A stretch of 7,044 nucleotides of DNA, from assembly GCA_035570275.1 (NCBI GenBank), contig DATMNI010000305.1, positions 1 through 7,044 of the forward strand. Direction: 5' to 3'. The number at the start of each line of letters is the position of its first letter. The first letter of the stretch is position 1. Under the pieces are notes generated by a model. That model was not told the DNA's origin, did not search any database, and saw only the letters and a program-made list of their open reading frames with translations. A program made the position numbers and the translations under genes. Origin of the DNA: DATMNI01 sp035570275 (GTDB lineage: Bacteria; Acidobacteriota; Terriglobia; Bryobacterales; Bryobacteraceae). This document shows positions 5,543-7,044 of the stretch, piece by piece.

Positions 5543-6364
5543 TCAATTTCCCTGGCATTTTCCGCCCGGGCAGCGGTTGTTCTCCTGGCAAACGTATTCC
5601 AGCAAGCCGGTGGCTTCCCAGTCCGGGCGGGCCTTGACCTGGAACTCCTGCGACCAGGGAGCGGCGAAGATCTTCGGATCGTCAATCGTCAGGTTGTAGG
5701 AAAGTTTATCCTTGTCCTTCCAGCGGATGCGTTCCACCGTGCGCAGCGCGTCGCTGTGCATGCGCGATTCCTTGGGGTTGTTGTAGAAGTTGTCGTCCAG
5801 CGACCAGCGCTTGAAGTTGGTGGTCTCGATCACCAGCGTGTCCCCCTCCCAGTGGCCCACGGGGTCTCCGTAGTAGGTAGGCTCGAGGTCTTCATGATGC
5901 TTGCGGCCGTCCAGCGGAATGATGCGCGTCATGCGCTGGAATTCGTGCACCAGCACCAGGTAATCTTTGGACTGGAAAACCTGAAAGGGATAGGCGGAAA
6001 GCATACCCGAAGGGAAGCCCGCCGGCATGCAGAAATCGCGCGGTTCGTCGTGGTGCGGGTCGCCCGTCGGAGGCTCAAAAAACGGCTCGCCGCCTGGCTT
6101 GAGCGGACCGAAGAACTTCCGGTCGAAGATCGTCGCCGAGCATTTGCACTGCTCGCCGCCGATCGATTTGGGCCATTCGTATATGCCGCTGAAGTTTGGC
6201 TTGCCATCCGTCGTGCGGCTCATCGGTACCGGGGCGGAAGCCTTCGGTTCGCGGCTCCGCGTCTGGCTTTGGAGCCGGGACGGCATCCAGGCCAAACTGG
6301 CGCAGCCGGCCACCGCCAGAAGCGCACCGGCAAAATAAACTGGTTCTCTTAGCGATTCTCTCAT
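5543..6364 (-). CDS. Secreted cysteine-containing lipoprotein of unknown function
   Basis: The 273-residue product from ATG 6364 has a lipoprotein signal: basic start (MRESLRE), hydrophobic YFAGALLAV, and a good lipobox VAGC with C21. The mature part has DGKPNFSGIYEWP (53-65), a CxC pair (C73, C75), a His/Asp-rich GDPHHDEPRDFC (101-112), and the well-conserved DPVGHWEGDTLVIETTNF (167-184). That last block is common in secreted acidobacterial and proteobacterial proteins that begin with a GxPxFSGxW-type motif; their function is not known to me. The C-terminus has C259, C265 and C270, suggesting disulfides or metal binding. The start is chosen because GGAGG (6369-6374 on the - strand, ACCTCC as written) lies just upstream; a longer frame to 6451 overlaps the previous gene. 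It is the second gene of an operon, 19 nt after the DUF6152 gene. Confidence 0.75.
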   Translation of the reverse strand: MRESLREPVYFAGALLAVAGCASLAWMPSRLQSQTRSREPKASAPVPMSRTTDGKPNFSGIYEWPKSIGGEQCKCSATIFDRKFFGPLKPGGEPFFEPPTGDPHHDEPRDFCMPAGFPSGMLSAYPFQVFQSKDYLVLVHEFQRMTRIIPLDGRKHHEDLEPTYYGDPVGHWEGDTLVIETTNFKRWSLDDNFYNNPKESRMHSDALRTVERIRWKDKDKLSYNLTIDDPKIFAAPWSQEFQVKARPDWEATGLLEYVCQENNRCPGGKCQGN

Positions 6365-6383
6365 AGCGACCTCCGTAGGCCCG

Positions 6384-6794
6384 TCACTTCTTGTCCTCGG
6401 CTTGAACCTTGTCCTCGCCGCTCGCGGTGAAAACACTCCGTCCATCCGCAAAGGTCACTTTGCCTCCACTGGCGTTGTTGGAGCCGTCCTTGGCGCGAAA
6501 TCCCTGCACCGTGATGGTCATGCCAGGTTGGATCACCTTTTTCATGATCCCGCGACGTACTAACTGGTTTGGCGAGCCGCCGGAAAAGCCCCAGTTGGCC
6601 ACCGATCCATCCGGGCCCTTCACGTCGAGATAAAACCAGATGTGGGGGTTTTGCCATTCGACCTTGGTGACAACTCCGGTCACCTTGACCGGTTTGTTGC
6701 CGTCGAATTCAGCGTAGAAAGAATGGTGAGCGCGGGCTGGCGGCAATACCCCCAGCCCCGCGGCTATAAGCGAAACCCACAAGAGACTCTTCAT
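6384..6794 (-). CDS. DUF6152 family secreted protein
   Basis: The 136-residue product has a classical signal peptide (MKSLLWVSLIAAGLGVLPPA then RA), with likely cleavage before H23. The mature protein opens with HHSFYAEFD (23-31), followed by KPVKVTGVVTKVEWQNPHIWFYLDV (34-58), NWGFSGGSPNQLVRRG (67-82), GMTITVQGFRAKDGS (91-105) and a final FADGRSVF strand. These are the signature blocks of DUF6152, a small periplasmic beta-barrel (OB-like) family of unknown function often found beside secreted GxPxFSGxW-type proteins, as here. The tail (GEDKVQAEDKK) is charged and likely disordered. A weak Shine-Dalgarno (GAGGTG) precedes ATG 6794. It is the promoter-proximal gene of the operon, with the promoter expected in 6795-6952; no clear -35/-10 pair could be fixed. 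The histidines at the mature N-terminus could bind metal, which is a guess. Confidence 0.85.
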   Translation of the reverse strand: MKSLLWVSLIAAGLGVLPPARAHHSFYAEFDGNKPVKVTGVVTKVEWQNPHIWFYLDVKGPDGSVANWGFSGGSPNQLVRRGIMKKVIQPGMTITVQGFRAKDGSNNASGGKVTFADGRSVFTASGEDKVQAEDKK

Positions 6795-6865
6795 GTCCGC
6801 ACCTCGCTGTTCGATGGCAGAACGTCGGGGTTCGCATCGGGAGCTTTCCTATTCTCTCAAACCTT

Positions 6866-6886
6866 CGGCGGCGATGCTGGCCGCCG
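6866..6886. repeat. Inverted repeat in the divergent intergenic region
   Basis: CGGCGGC (6866-6872) pairs with GCCGCCG (6880-6886) around a 7-nt loop. It sits between the divergent DUF6152 operon and the 6953 gene, so it could be an operator or leader structure; GC-rich DNA makes chance pairing fairly likely. Confidence 0.3.
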
Positions 6887-6952
6887 GTCGCTGGAACAGC
6901 AACCCCTCCTAAGGAACTCGCTGCAAGTTATTGATAATACGAGAGTCCAAAA

Positions 6953-7044
6953 ATGGCTTTGCTGAATAATTTCGCCGACAGAGACCCGGCCAAGTTCCTC
7001 TCCGGTATGGACCCGCGCCACGCGGGCGCTTTGCTTGTGGGGCA
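6953..7044 (+). CDS. N-terminal fragment of an unidentified protein
   Basis: ATG 6953 opens a frame that runs off the window after 30 codons: MALLNNFADRDPAKFLSGMD then PRHAGALLVG. There is no signal sequence. The DPAKFLSGMDPRHAGALL pattern recalls the helical repeats at the start of MgtE or FliG-like proteins, but this is too short to name. A GATAAT box (6933-6938, 5 of 6 matches) 14 nt upstream and a weak GAGAG (6941-6945) support the start. It is divergent from the DUF6152 operon. Confidence 0.5.
   Translation, partial: MALLNNFADRDPAKFLSGMDPRHAGALLVG

Noticed and set aside
5369..6352. + strand open frame (327 codons) opposite the lipoprotein gene
   Set aside because: It starts inside the DUF4259 gene, has no ribosome site and no domain, and mirrors a - strand gene with a signal peptide, lipobox and Shine-Dalgarno.
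1..7044. CRISPR array, tRNA or rRNA genes, insertion sequences, transposase or integrase
   Set aside because: No regularly spaced repeats, no tRNA-like cloverleaf or rRNA segment, and no recombinase motifs were found on reading both strands.

Overview
The window reads as chromosomal DNA from a GC-rich soil-type bacterium. The best guess is the phylum Acidobacteriota, near Solibacter/Bryobacter. The reasons are the protein mix (a DUF6152 secreted protein beside a cysteine-rich lipoprotein, a small MARGWESKSV-type conserved protein, a DUF4965-type glutaminase-like lipoprotein), the GC-rich codon use and the frequent lack of Shine-Dalgarno sites. This assignment is inference from remembered family distributions, not from a search.

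Layout from left to right. (1) 1-300: the C-terminal end of a PLP-dependent aminotransferase, + strand. (2) 301-761: a mostly non-coding stretch. It holds a 25-codon hydrophobic/basic small ORF with a very strong Shine-Dalgarno sequence, two GC-rich hairpins flanking it, and extended -10 promoter candidates pointing at each other from either side. This is the most interesting part of the window because it has the layout of a type I toxin/antisense-RNA locus. (3) 762-2828, - strand: a 688-residue exported glutaminase-A-like (DUF4964/5127/4965/1793) protein. (4) about 2843-3065, + strand: a frameshifted C-terminal remnant of a DUF190 protein, cut off by the start of the glutaminase-like gene. 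(5) 3147-3398: a conserved 83-residue protein. (6) 3440-3526: a doubtful 28-codon ORF abutting lysA. (7) 3527/3557-4795: lysA, diaminopimelate decarboxylase, complete with all key motifs. (8) 5013-5408: a DUF4259 protein. (9) 5543-6364 and 6384-6794, - strand: a two-gene operon in which the DUF6152 protein comes first and a cysteine-containing lipoprotein follows. (10) 6953-7044: the start of an unidentified + strand gene, divergent from that operon.

The genes do not form one pathway. lysA makes lysine (and consumes the peptidoglycan precursor meso-DAP). The glutaminase-like protein and the DUF6152 pair act outside the cytoplasmic membrane. Several genes have a -10-like box 6-8 nt before the start codon and no Shine-Dalgarno sequence, which suggests leaderless transcripts are common in this genome.
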